Below are positions 24,606-36,190 of a DNA stretch of 64,000 nucleotides, piece after piece. The DNA lies in NCBI GenBank assembly GCA_030674185.1, contig JAPXFY010000023.1:15838686-15902685 (forward strand), given 5' to 3'. The notes under the pieces were generated by a model. The model did no database searches, was not told the DNA's origin, and was given only the letters and a program-made list of their open reading frames with translations. Made by a program: the position numbers and the translations under genes. This stretch comes from Monoplex corrugatus (Eukaryota > Mollusca > Gastropoda > Littorinimorpha > Ranellidae). Numbering within the stretch: position 1 is the stretch's first letter; every line of letters begins with the position of its first letter.

Positions 24606-24938
24606 CAAGCGAACAGGAACCAGAAGAAAAAAACAAAAAAAAGAATAAGAACACAATTTAATACAACGAGACAAGACAGGCGCAAATTTTCGGCCAACTG
24701 GCCTTTGTCAAGCTAAGATCACAAACAAACAAACACCAGATAGAAAAATTAGGAGAGAAAGACTGAAACTTCCCTGCTGCTCTGTCTGTTCAGTCTTTCT
24801 CTCCTAATTTTTGTATCTGGTGTTTGTTCGTTTGTGATCATACGCTTGACAAAGCCGAAAATTTGCACCTGTCTTGTCTTCTTGTATTAAATACGCATTC
24901 TTATTCTTTTTTCATGTTTTTTTTTCTGGTTCCTGTCA
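24606..24938. mobile_element. Foldback (palindromic) element with ~150-bp arms
   Basis: The left arm (about 24606-24765) contains CAAATTTTCGGCC, GGCCTTTGTCAAGC and AATTAGGAGAGAAAGACTGA. The right arm (about 24788-24938) is its reverse complement, TCAGTCTTTCTCTCCTAATT through TCTGGTTCC, with some substitutions. The loop is only about 25 bases. Half-copies exist at 23638-23765 and 52205-52365. No coding capacity. Its class (foldback MITE) is inferred. Confidence 0.8.
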
Positions 24939-25199
24939 AAATAATGCTGCTAATATTAGGACAAAGGCCTGCTTCTTTGAACTTAGCACTTTAAGACCAT
25001 ATTCCCAGGTTATCAGGGATTTCCAATTTGACTATCACCTGAATTCACGATTTATCAGAAACAGACAGTAGAGGGAAATTCCATTTTTTGTTGCGAAGAT
25101 CATGGCAGGTGACAACCTAGTTCTTCTGGCTCAGACCTGACAGGGTTAACCTTTCCCTATCTGATGGTAATCAATAAATACTGCGTGTTAAACTTTCCA

Positions 25200-25906
25200 T
25201 TAAGTCTTTGGCGTCTTGACGGCAGTCTGCTGCTGCCCATCTGTACCGCGATCTTAGTCGTGACGGCAGGCTGATGCCGTCGGAAAATGCCATTTTTTTA
25301 TTTTTAACATGAGCAGTATTCGAGGGAGAAAACTCCTGAAAGTCAAAGTATAATCATCTATGCATCGATTGCTTCCCTTAGACCGTATCTAATCATCATA
25401 CAGTCTTTGTTTTCACGAAGTTTTAGAGTCAGTAAGCGAATCTGTATTCACCTATTTTCAAAATGGCGGCACGGCGACTTAGAAACCGGCGTATGTTTTC
25501 TGTGCAAGAGGCGATCGATATCATCCAAGTTGAAGGATCTGATGATGAATTAGAGCTTGTTGGTGAATTACCTGTCGAAGATAGGGATGATTTGTTGGAT
25601 TCAGATACGAGTTTGTCCCTAGCATTGGCTTAAGTGACATCGCTATGTGGTCGATCATGTGGTTCAAAACTTTTGTTCGGAATGCTGTTTGGATACCCTA
25701 ATTGGAGTAATTTCTACATTCAAGTGGGAAATCAGCACACAAATTGTGAGTAGAATCTAATGTAGCAAGCTTCTGCCTTTCTTTTGCACTTTACTGTTTG
25801 TTTCTATCTTGTCTGGTTATTTTGTAGTATTTTTTTAAAAATTGGCCGAAAACACACGATTTCAGGGGTCGACAAGCACTATTTGACTGCGACTCCATTG
25901 AGTTAA
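25200..25906 (+). mobile_element. piggyBac-like element relic with TTAA ends
   Basis: TTAA at 25200 is followed by GTCTTTGGCGTC. At 25903-25906 TTAA is preceded by GACTCCATTGAG, whose complement CTCAATGGAGTC resembles the left end at 8 of 12 positions. A short ORF inside (25463-25633) has the acidic make-up of a piggyBac N-terminus. The ends are diverged, so the boundaries are tentative. Confidence 0.5.
25463..25633 (+). pseudogene. piggyBac-type transposase N-terminal fragment, 56 aa
   Basis: The ORF starts MAARRLRNRRMFSVQEAIDI and is strongly acidic afterwards (GSDDELELVGE, EDRDDLLDSDTS), ending with TAA. A basic start, a SVQEA helix and an acidic serine-aspartate stretch are usual at the start of piggyBac transposases. 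Nothing homologous to the catalytic core follows. It sits centrally in a TTAA-bounded segment. The AAAATGG context around the start suits translation. It could also be an unrelated small acidic peptide; I rate the piggyBac reading moderately. Confidence 0.45.
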
Positions 25907-26021
25907 TGATGTATTTTTCAATCCCTTTACAACCCGAAGGTGAGGGAATGGAAGAGTTCAAACACAGTGTTTACTGATCATTTTCTTTCCGTTTCATGCG
26001 CAAGGTGTCTGCCTGACTTTA

Positions 26022-26293
26022 CCATCATCATCATCATGTGCCCTGACACCACCATGGCAATAGTGATCATGGCTCTCCATATGAATCTATCCTTTGTTGC
26101 TGCAAGTACATCTCCCACCCTGTCTGTCTCCATCCACTGTGCAAGTCCTCTAATATTTTCTCCTTGGGTCTACCTGGTTGGTGCTCTCCTTTCCTCCAGT
26201 TTTCCTGCTGTGACTAGGCGCTCTAATTTCTCTTGCCTCATAAAATGTCATATGAATGTTGCTTGTCTTTTCCTAATCTTCTTTATTTATTAG
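26022..26293 (-). mobile_element. RTE-like LINE 3' fragment, inverted
   Basis: The plus-strand sequence is the reverse complement of the 3' end of the LINE family at 344-1047 and 59744-61299. The (ATC/GAT)n tail lies at 26022-26036, then the reverse-complement of the EGKRAPGR region (GTCTACCTGGTTGGTGCTCT) and of the KRQATF region. It is about 270 bp long and heavily 5'-truncated. Confidence 0.75.
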
Positions 26294-26469
26294 TGTTCTG
26301 CTTGAGTCTGCCTCCTTCAAGACCACCACATGATCAAAAAGCATCAAGGGGCATTACCTACAGTCAAACAAAAGTGCTCAACATGATAAATGTACTCATG
26401 TAAATGTAGTCCCATGCCCCTAAGGTGGGTTGCACAAGAGTGAGGTAGTTGAGACTTCACCACTCTTGA

Positions 26470-27402
26470 GTCAGCCTTCGCTTGTTGCTTTATTTTCTAT
26501 CTTCTGTAACCTTGAACAGGAAGCTAGTGAATACAGTGAGGAAGTCAAAGGGTTAACTCTTTGGAGACGTAACAGCGGATATTCAGCTGCAGCTGGCCAT
26601 ACCATTAGAGACGTGACAGCGGACATTCCGCTGCAGCTGGCCAAACCATTAGAGACGTGATAGCGGATATTCCGCTGCGGTTTTTAAAAATAGATGCAAG
26701 CCGGTCGCTGGTCTAGGGGAACTAACTACACATATAGGAACACTCTTTGGTATCTTCTGAAGTGTTTGTTACTTCCCTTGCATCGATTTTATCCCGGTTA
26801 GTTACAGTTTTTGCCTTTATCCAAACGAACCGGAGTGACTGTCCTTGCACCAAAATGGCGACATTTAGGCCTTCTTCTTCTTCTTCAAAGGATCGTCATA
26901 ATCACTTTGCTGCTTCACCTGTGTGAAAACAAAGCTGTGTTTGTTCTTTTATATCTTCTGGTCATACCAAGGACTTGTGATTACCTGGATTTCTGGATTA
27001 CCTGGTCAAGAATGGGTGTTTTACTGACTTTATGTGTTGGATTACTGTCAATCAAAAACTTCTTTCCCAGAGCCAAAACCCTACCCCATTTCACCTTCTA
27101 GGAAAGTAAGTAGAATAGATGTATTGTCCTTGTATGTAGCTTCAGCTCAAAGAGCGTAAATTGAATTTTATTTTGATATAAAATATGTTCTTGTGCTGTA
27201 AAATCTGTATTTTTGAGAATTTTTTGAAACTCCCCCCCCCAAATCTTGCGTCTCCAAGGGTTGTGGCAGGTCCCGTTGATCGCGTCCACAATGGTTGTGC
27301 AAGGCAACTATATTACGTCTTCAAAGAGTTAAGTTTGTGGTCTGCTAGCATGGTAGACAATACAGGATACTAGTGTACATTGTGCGGGAGACAAAGGGTT
27401 AA
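26470..27402. mobile_element. Composite TTAA MITE split by a second TTAA element
   Basis: The left remnant (about 26470-26556) ends GTCAAAGGGTTAA. The right remnant (27329-27402) begins TTAAGTTTGTGGTCTGCTAG and ends GACAAAGGGTTAA. Joined at TTAA, they correspond to the right half of the composite MITE seen intact at 36190-36307. The left half of the outer unit is missing here. Confidence 0.7.
26553..27332. mobile_element. 772-bp TTAA element (piggyBac-like), non-autonomous
   Basis: Between TTAA at 26553-26556 and TTAA at 27329-27332 the ends are CTCTTTGGAGACGTAA and TTACGTCTTCAAAGAG, an inverted repeat of 16 bases with one mismatch. The left side carries about 2.5 copies of a 44-bp GACGTGACAGCGGACATTCC-type subrepeat. 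There is no recognisable transposase; the open frame at 26811-27101 has no family features. The target is the internal TTAA of a composite MITE. Confidence 0.8.
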
Positions 27403-27419
27403 AGGAAAAAAAGACTCAC

Positions 27420-27484
27420 CTGGCCACCTTGAAAACATGACATTCACAGGGTGTCAGCTCTTCGTTTCCTCTGCACAACCCCTC
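27420..27484 (-). CDS. Candidate small exon of the coiled-coil gene
   Basis: On the minus strand, TTGTCTGCAG is followed by 65 bases with only one open frame, EGLCRGNEELTPCECHVFKV plus A and a split codon, and then the strong donor GTGAGT. It has three cysteines and no coiled-coil character. Its ending phase (two bases left over) does not fit either start of the 16.5-kb exon, so an intermediate exon would be needed. The 37-bp array starts within about 10 bp upstream of the acceptor, so its branch point and pyrimidine tract must lie in the array. No family recognised. Confidence 0.45.
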
Positions 27485-27489
27485 CTGCA

Positions 27490-30400
27490 GACAACATACT
27501 CAATACAATAATACACACACTGTCTACACAACACACATAATACAATAATACACACACAGTTTAAACAACACAGCACAATAATACACATTCTGTCCAAACA
27601 ACATACAGTACAATAATACACATTCTGTCCACACACAATACAATAATACACACTGTCTAAACAACACACAATACAATAATACACACTATGTAAACAACAC
27701 ATACAATACAATAATACACACACTGTGTAAACAACACACACAATACAATACAATAATACACACACTGTGTAAACAACATACTAATACAATAATACACACA
27801 CTGTGTAAACAACATACACAATACAATAATACACACTGTGTAAACAACACACACAATACAATAATACACACACTGTGTAAACAACACACACAGTACAATA
27901 ATACACACACTGTGTAAACAACACACACAGTACAATAATACACACACGGTCTAAACAACACACACAATACAATAATACACACACTGTGTAAACAACACAC
28001 ACAATACAATAATACACACACTGTGTAAACAACACACACAGTACAATAATACACACACTGTGTAAACAACACACACAGTACAATAATACACACACTGTGT
28101 AAACAAACACACAAAGTACAATAATACACACTGTCTAAACAACACACACAAGTACAATAATACACACACTGTCTAAACAACACACACAGTACAATAATAC
28201 ACACACTATGTAAACAACACTCACAATACAATAATACACACACTGTGTAAACAACACACACAGTACAATAATACACACACTGTGTAAACAACACACACAG
28301 TACAATAATACACACACCATGTAAACAACACCACATAATACAATAATACACATGTGTAAACAACACACAATACAATAATACACACTGTGTAAACACAACA
28401 CCACAATACAATATACACACACTGTGTAAACAACACACAAAATACAATAATACACACACTGTTAAACAACACACACAATACAATAATACACACACTGTGT
28501 AAACAACACACACAGTACAATAATACACACACAGTGTAAACAAACACACACGTACAATAATACACAGAGTGTGTAAACAACACACACAATCAATAATACA
28601 CACACTGTAAACAACACACACAGTACAATAACACACACACTGGTAGTGTAAACAACACACACAATACAATAATACACACACTGTGTAAACAACACACACA
28701 ATACAATACAATAATACACGTGTGTAACAACACACACACATACAATAATACACATATGTAAACAACACACACAATACAATAATACACACACTGTCTAAAC
28801 AACACACACAATACAATAATACACACACTGTGTAAACAACACGCACAATACAATACACACACTGTGTAAACAACACACACAATACAATAATACACACACT
28901 TGTAAACAACACACACAATACAATACACACACACTGTGTAAACAACACACACAATACAATAATACACACACTGTTAAACAACACACACAATACAATAATA
29001 CACACACTGTGTAAACAGCACACACAATACAATAATACACACACTGTGTAAACAACACACACAGTATAATAATACACACACTGTGTAAACAACACACACA
29101 ATACAATAATACACACACACTGTGTAAACAACACACACAATACAATAATACACACACTGTGTAAACACACACAATACAATAATACACACACTGTGTAAAC
29201 AACACACACAATACAATAATACACACACTGTGTAAACAACACACACAATACAATAATACACACACTGTGTAAACAACACACACAATACAAATACCACAAT
29301 GTGTAAACAACCACACAATACAATAATACACCATTGTAAACAACACACACAATACAATAATAACACACACTGTGTAAACAACACACAAATACAATAATAC
29401 ACACACACTGTGTAAAACAAACAACACAAATACAATAATACACACACTGTGTAAACAACACACACAATACAATATACACACACACTGTGTAAACAACACA
29501 CAAATACAATAATACACACACTGTGTAAACAACACACACATACAATATACACACATGTGAAACAACACAACAGTACAATAACACACTGTGTAAACAAACA
29601 CAATACAATAATACACACGCTGTTTAAAACACACACAATACAAATATACACACACTGTTAAAATCAACACCAACAATACAATAATAATACACCACTGTGT
29701 AAACAACACCACAATACAATAATACACACACTGTGTAACAACAACACACATACAATAATACACACACTGTTTAAACAACACACACAATACAATAATACAC
29801 ACACTGTGTAAACAACACACACAATACAATAATACACATACTGTGTAAACAAACACACAATACAATAATACACACACTGTGTAAACAACACACACAATAC
29901 AATAATACACACACTGTGTAAACAACACAAAATACAATAATACACACACTGTGTAAACAACACACAAATACAATAATACAAGTGTAAACAACACACAATA
30001 CAATAATACACACACTGTGTAAACAACACACACAGTACAATAATACACACATGTGTAAACCACACACACGAGTATAATAATACACACACTGTGTAAACAA
30101 CACACACAGTATAATAATACACACACTGTGTAAACAACACGACACATACAATAATACACACACTGTGTAAACAACACACACAATACAATAATACACACCA
30201 CTGTGTAAACAACACACACAATACAATAATACCACACACTGTGTAAACAACACCACACAATACAATACACACACTGTGTAAACAACACACACAATACAAT
30301 AATACACACACTATGTAAACAACACACACAATACACATAATACACACACACTGTGTAAACACACACACAATACAATAATACCACACACTGTGTAAACAAC

Positions 30401-31515
30401 ACACACAATACAATAATACACACACTGTGTAAACAACCACACACAATACAATAATACACACACACTGTAAACAACACACACAATACAATAATACACACAC
30501 TGTGTAAACAACACACACAATACAATAATACACACACTGTGTAAACAACACACACAATACAATAATACACACACTGTTTAAACAACACACACAATACAAT
30601 AATACACACACTGTGTAAACAACACACACATACAATAATAACACACTGTAAATACACATACATCCACCTGTGTAAACAACACACACAATACAATAATACA
30701 CACACTGTGTAAACAACAACACAATACAATAATACACAACACTGTGTAAACAACACACAATACAATAATACACACACTGTGTAAACAACACACAATAAAT
30801 AATACACACACTGTGTAAACAACACACACAATACAATAATACACACACTGTGTAAACAACACACACAATACAATAATACACACACACTGTGTAAACAACA
30901 CACACAATACAATAATACACACACTGTGTAAACAACACACACAATACAATAATACACACACTGTGTAAACAACACACACAATACAATAATACCACACACT
31001 GTGTAAACAACACACACAATACAATAATACACACACTGTGTAAACAACACACACAATACAATAATACACACACTGTGTAAACAACACACACAATACAATA
31101 ATACACACACACTGTGTAAACAACACACACAGTACAATAATACCACTTAAACAACACACACATACATAATAACACACTGTAAACAACACACACAGTACAA
31201 TAATACACACACACACTGTGTAAACAACACACACAGTAATAATACACCACACTGTGTAAACAACACACACAATAAATAATACACACACCACTGTGTAAAC
31301 AACACACACAATACAATAATACACAACACACACTGTGTAAACAACACACACAATATAATAATACACACACACTGTGTAACATACACACACAATACAATAT
31401 ACACACACACTGTGTAAACAACACACACAATACAATAATACACACACACTGTGTAAACAACACACACAATACAATAATACACACTGTGTAAACCACACAC
31501 ACAGTATAATAATAC
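27490..31515. repeat. 37-bp minisatellite, ~110 units, intronic, TG-rich on the gene strand
   Basis: Plus-strand core ACACACTGTGTAAACAACAC with ACAATACAATAATACACAC. On the minus (gene) strand each unit reads GTGTTGTTTACACAG, which resembles a 3' splice site, plus TG-rich sequence. The first units are even; from about 28.3 kb on many single-base deletions and insertions appear. Cysteine-rich frames through the array are spurious. Confidence 0.97.
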
Positions 31516-32625
31516 ACCTAACTCTAAATTAAAACCCGGACGATGATTCAAACAGCCGACAGATCCTATGTAAACCTAAATTAACCGGACGATGATTCAA
31601 ACAGCCGACAGATCCTATGTAAACCTAAATTAACCGGACGATGATTCAAACAGCCGACAGATCCTATGTAAACCTAAATTAACCGGAATGATTCTTCAAA
31701 CAGCCGACTGATCCTATGTAAACCTAAATTAACCAGATGATTCTTCAAAGAGCAGACTGATCCTATGTAAACCTAAATTTAACCGGACAATGATTCAAAC
31801 AGCCGACTGATCCTATGTAAACCTAAATTAACCGGACGATGATTCAAACAGCCGACTGATCCTATGTAAACCTAAATTAACCGGACGATGATTCAAACAG
31901 CCGACTGATCCTATGTAAACCTAAATTAACCGGATGATTCTTCAAACAGCCGACTGATCCTATGTAAACCTAAATTAACCAGATGATTCTTCAAAGAGCA
32001 GACTGATCCTATGTAAACCTAAAGTAACCGGATGATTCTTCAAAGAGCAGACTGATCCTATGTAAACCTAAATTAACCAGACGATGACTCAAACAGCCGA
32101 CTGATCCTATGTAAACCTAAAGTAACCGGATGATTCTTCAAAGAGCAGACTGATCCTATGTAAACCTAAATTAACCAGATGATTCTTCAAAGAGCAGACT
32201 GATCCTATGTAAACCTAAAGTAACCGGATGATTCTTCAAAGAGCAGACTGATCCTATGTAAACCTAAATTAACCAGATGATTCTTCAAAGAGCAGACTGA
32301 TCCTATGTAAACCTAAAGTAACCGGATGATTCTTCAAACAGCCGACTGATCCTATGTAAACCTAAATTAACCAGATGATTCTTCAAAGAGCAGACTGATC
32401 CTATGTAAACCTAAAGTAACCGGATGATTCTTCAAAGAGCAGACTGATCCTATGTAAACCTAAATTAACCGGATGATGATTCTCCAAACAGCAGACTGAT
32501 CCTATGTAAACCTAAAATTAACCAGATGATAATTCAAACAGCAAAATGGATGATAATTCAAACAGCAGACTGGATGATGATTCAAACAGCAGACTGATCC
32601 TATGTAAACCTAAATTAACCACATG
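31515..32625. repeat. 49-bp minisatellite, ~22 units
   Basis: Core ACTGATCCTATGTAAACCTA with AAATTAACCGGATGATTCTT and CAAAGAGCAG. Two variants (AACAGCCGA and AAGAGCAGA) alternate. Diverged single copies lie at about 33128-33175, 33431-33460 and 33740-33780. Confidence 0.95.
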
Positions 32626-32654
32626 ATTCTGGTAGCTTAAACAGCAGACTGATC

Positions 32655-32951
32655 TTACATTATGATGAGAATGGACTGAACCTCTTCTGCTGTGTTTAAG
32701 TGCACTGACAATGTAGTCGTATTTCGTCTGGTCTTCACGAATACCTCTGGTGCCAAACTGTGCTTCCACCCCGGCGAACCAAACTTCTAGCAATTGGATC
32801 CAGAATTCTGGAAGTTTGATGGAAACTACACTGACTTGTTGAGATTGAGCACTGAGATTGAGAGCCTGCAGTTCAGTTTCTAAATCAGCAAGAACAGCTT
32901 GAGAAGATAGTTCTTGGGCCATATTTACGTTGCTCGGCATCGTGGTCACCT
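32655..32951 (-). pseudogene. Ty3/gypsy-type Gag N-terminal relic
   Basis: The minus strand from 32949 reads a run ending ELQALNLSAQSQQVSVVSIK, then LPEFWIQLLEVWFAGVEAQF, GTRGIREDQTKYDYIVSAL. The pattern LP.FW....E.WF..VEAQF...GI..D.TKY.Y.VSAL is typical of the N-terminal Gag domain of many invertebrate Ty3/gypsy LTR elements. After SAL the frame shifts by one base; the other frame continues NTAEEVQSIL, as the family would. No LTR, protease or reverse transcriptase is nearby. It is an old fragment in an intron of the minus-strand gene. Confidence 0.7.
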
Positions 32952-33238
32952 ATTTAGTGTGTCTAATAATTTGTAACACAAAACTGAGTATGTGACACAG
33001 ATTTTTTAGCTGGTTTCAAGGCAATGTCAAAAAGGTTACTAAAACAACAATGGGAAACAACTCTATTTCTATAGTCACAGACAAGAAAGATAATTCACAA
33101 TTCAAAATATGAATTAGGTAAGTCGCTTCAACCGAACTAAATCAACTAGGTGATGACTTAAAAAGCAGACTGGCCCTCATATCAATGAGTGATGTACATG
33201 TTTATCAATGGTCATATACATCTTTCTACTGCATGTAG

Positions 33239-33431
33239 TTAACCCTTTGACTCCTGCTACCTGTCCACCAGCTGCCTGCATTGTCAGCAATTATAGCAAA
33301 GCAAAAACTTAACCCTTTGATTCCCTCACCCTATCCACCAGCTTCCTGCAGGAAGATGGTCGATAGGGCGAGGGAATCAAAAGGTTAAGTTTTTGCAGTT
33401 GGTAGATAAGGCGCGGGAGTCAAAGGGTTAA
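33239..33431. mobile_element. Composite (nested) TTAA MITE, best-preserved copy
   Basis: The outer unit runs TTAACCCTTTGACTCC...GGGAGTCAAAGGGTTAA (33239-33431). The inner 80-bp unit occupies 33309-33388, from TTAA to TTAA, flanked by GCAAAAAC and GTTTTTGC. Those flanks are each other's complement, so the inner unit sits at the TTAA in the symmetric centre of the outer one. Confidence 0.85.
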
Positions 33432-33453
33432 ATCAATTAAAGAGCTGACTGAC

Positions 33454-33501
33454 CTGCATCAGACAATCAACCGTCTCCGGCTGTTGAATAATCTTGTCTA
33501 T
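33454..33501 (-). CDS. Possible 48-bp exon (weak)
   Basis: The minus strand has GGGCAAG, then an open 48-bp stretch reading IDKIIQQPETVDCLMQ in phase 0, then GTCAGT. It would join the 33778-33840 exon in phase. The upstream sequence is part of a MITE with no good pyrimidine tract, and its donor flank resembles that of the neighbouring exon, so it may be a duplicated donor region rather than a used exon. Confidence 0.25.
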
Positions 33502-33504
33502 CTT

Positions 33505-33695
33505 GCCCCTTTTACTCCCGGACCCTGTCCACCAGCACCCTGCATTACCAACCATGCTAGCAAAGCAAAAACTTAAACCCTCACCCTATCCACCAGCTTC
33601 CTGCAGGAAGCTGGTGGATAAGGTGAGGGAATCAAAGGGTTAAGTTTTTGAAGTTTTTGCAGTTAGTGGATAGGGTGCGGGAGTCAAAGGGTTAA
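33505..33695. mobile_element. Composite (nested) TTAA MITE, left end eroded
   Basis: The same nested layout as at 33239. The right end GGGAGTCAAAGGGTTAA is intact; the left end has decayed to CCCCTTTTACTCCC, and the inner unit has lost part of its left TIR (TTAAACCCTCACCC). The right spacer carries a small duplication of AAGTTTTTG. Confidence 0.75.
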
Positions 33696-33777
33696 TATTG
33701 TTTGTTTATCTTATTGATTTTTTACATCACTGTATTCATCTAAATCAACTGCATGATAATTCAGAAAAGAGGCTGAC

Positions 33778-33840
33778 CTGCATGCAACTAAGGGTGCTCT
33801 TCAGGTGTTCAATTTTCGCATCCTTTTCCTGAATGGAACC
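33778..33840 (-). CDS. Coiled-coil exon, 21 codons
   Basis: The minus strand has the acceptor TTTTTCATCAG, then 63 bases reading GSIQEKDAKIEHLKSTLSCM plus Q, then the donor GTCAGC. The other two frames have stops. It begins and ends in phase 0 and follows directly on the 36367-36554 exon, which ends in phase 0. Hydrophobic residues at I, I, L, L spacing fit a coiled coil. The 27-bp minisatellite begins about 145 bp upstream of the acceptor. The donor flank (plus strand 33740-33778) resembles units of the 49-bp array at 31.5-32.6 kb. Confidence 0.65.
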
Positions 33841-33984
33841 CTGATGAAAAATCAGAAAGACATGACAAGGTATTATTTGCTGTAATACTTCACAGACAAA
33901 GTCAACACTTTTCTTTGACATCCTAATATGATTCTTCCTTATAAAATCAGAAACAAAAAACAGACACTTAAAATCGGGACAGAA

Positions 33985-35470
33985 ACCTGACATGTAAGAT
34001 CAGTAACAGAATTCTGACATAAAATAAAAACAACAAAGTTCTGACACATAAAAATCAGTAACAAGAATCCCGACACATAAGATCAGTAACACAATCCTGA
34101 CATAAAGTCCAAACATAAAATCAGTAACAGTCCTCACACATACCATCTGTAGCAGAACCCAAAACCAGTAACAAGAGTCCTGACACATAAAATCAGAAAC
34201 AAAGATCTGACACATAAAATCAGAAACAAAGATCTGACACATACAATCAGCAACAAAGTTCTGACACATACAATCAGAAACAAAGTTCTGACACATACAA
34301 TCAGCAACAAAGTTCTGACACATACAATCAGCAACAAAGTTCTGACACATACAATCAGCAACAAAGATCTGACACATACAATCAGCAACAAAGTTCTGAC
34401 ACATACAATCAGCAACAAAGTTCTGACACATACAATCAGAAACAAAGATCTGACACATAAAATCAGAAACAAAGATCTGACATAAAATCAGCAACAAAGA
34501 TCTGACACATACAATCAGAAACAAAGATCTGACACATAAAATCAGAAACAAAGATCTGACACATACAATCAGCAACAAAGATCTGACACATACAATCAGA
34601 AACAAAGATCTGACACATACAATCAGAAACAAAGATCTGACATAAAATCAGCAACAAAGATCTGACACATAAAATCAGAAACAAAGATCTGACACATAAA
34701 ATCAGAAACAAAGATCTGACACATACAATCAGAAACAAAGATCTGACATATACAATCAGCAACAAAGATCTGACACATACAATCAGAAAAAAAGATCTGA
34801 CACATACAATCAGAAACAAAGATCTGACACATAAAATCAGAAACAAAGATCTGACACATACAATCAGAAACAAAGATCTGACACATAAAATCAGCAACAA
34901 AGATCTGACACATAAAATCAGAAACAAAGATCTGACACATAAAATCAGAAACAAAGATCTGACACATAAAATCAGAAACAAAGATCTGACACATACAATC
35001 AGAAACAAAGATCTGACATATACAATCAGCAACAAAGATCTGACACATACAATCAGAAAAAAGATCTGACACATACAATCAGAAACAAAGATCTGACACA
35101 TAAAATCAGAAACAAAGATCTGACACATACAATCAGAAACAAAGATCTGACACATAAAATCAGCAACAAAGATCTGACACATAAAATCAGAAACAAAGAT
35201 CTGACACATAAAATCAGAAACAAAGATGACACATAAAATCAGAAACAAAGATCTGACATAAAATCAGCAACAAAGATCTGACACATACAATCAGAAACAA
35301 AGATCTGACACATAAAATCAGAAACAAAGATCTGACACATACAATCAGCAACAAAGATCTGACACATACAATCAGAAACAAAGGCCTGACATATGAAACA
35401 AATAACAAAATAACTTACAACAGGTAATTCAGTAACAAAGTCCTGACACATAAAATCAGAAACAAAGACC
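33985..35470. repeat. 27-bp minisatellite, ~50 units, intronic
   Basis: Core AATCAGAAACAAAGATCTGA plus CACATA. Variants differ at CAGAAAC/CAGCAAC and at GATCT/GTTCT. A multi-unit block of roughly 310 bp appears twice (about 34.64-34.95 and 34.92-35.22 kb), a higher-order duplication. The 27-base period gives open frames on the minus strand that are not genes. Confidence 0.97.
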
Positions 35471-35479
35471 TTATGTGTA

Positions 35480-36015
35480 TATATTATCAGTAACAAAAGT
35501 CCTGACAGATAGAATCAATAATAAAACGAAGTCTTGTACAAAAAATCATAAACAGGGTCTTGATACATAAAATCACAATGTCCTGACATAAAATCAAAAC
35601 ACAAAAAGTCCCAACACATAAATCACAAAAAAGAAGCCCAAACATAGCACAAAATATAAAAATGGTAACGACAAAATCCATTTACATGCACTTGATAATC
35701 ATTTACTTTTGCACATCAAAAGTCAAAACTGTCGGAATGCTTCTTTTATACTTCCGGGTTTCAAATTTTTAAAGATAATAATGAATAATGCTGCCAAGTG
35801 TCTTGTATTTCAACAAATTTTTCCATACGAACATGTTCTCTTTCAAATCATGGAAAGGCTTTCCATGTATTCTTTATGTGATGCTTGAATTAATTTTTTT
35901 TTTTTTCATTAAGTTTGAAAGCTTTTTATTCATTAGATTCTTTTGTGACCAAGTTAAAGTTGACTCCAATTGGGCTGTTGCAACTCCTACAGATGCCACA
36001 CCATTCCCATTGATG
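35480..36015. other. AT-rich intronic sequence
   Basis: Decaying edges of the 27-bp array up to about 35.65 kb, then AT-rich sequence with no recognised feature. Confidence 0.4.
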
Positions 36016-36049
36016 ACCACTTCACCATCACCATTCTGCATGGTGTCCA

Positions 36050-36190
36050 CCTTCCACTCTGTGTGATGACTATTGTATCAACTGACACCATTCTGTGTGA
36101 TGACTGTTGTATCAATTGACACCACTCTGTGTGATGACTGTTGTATCAACTGACACCATTCTGTGTGATGACTGTTTTACACACACCATT
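36050..36190. repeat. 35-bp minisatellite, about 4 units
   Basis: Core ACACCATTCTGTGTGATGAC then TGTTGTATCAACTG. Confidence 0.9.

Noticed and set aside
24874..25071. Plus-strand 65-codon frame
   Set aside because: It starts inside the right arm of the foldback element; no splice sites or similarity.
26811..27101. Hydrophobic 96-codon frame as a membrane protein gene
   Set aside because: It lies wholly inside a non-autonomous TTAA element and has no conserved features; hydrophobicity stems from T-rich sequence.
27686..31551. Cysteine/valine-rich frames of 600-780 codons on the minus strand
   Set aside because: Translation of a TG-rich 37-bp array. The period is not a multiple of three, but the unit has few stops in this sense. 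There is no domain and heavy frame disruption.
34000..35496. Minus-strand frames with repeated nonapeptides
   Set aside because: A by-product of the 27-bp repeat period; intronic location between two exons of the host gene.
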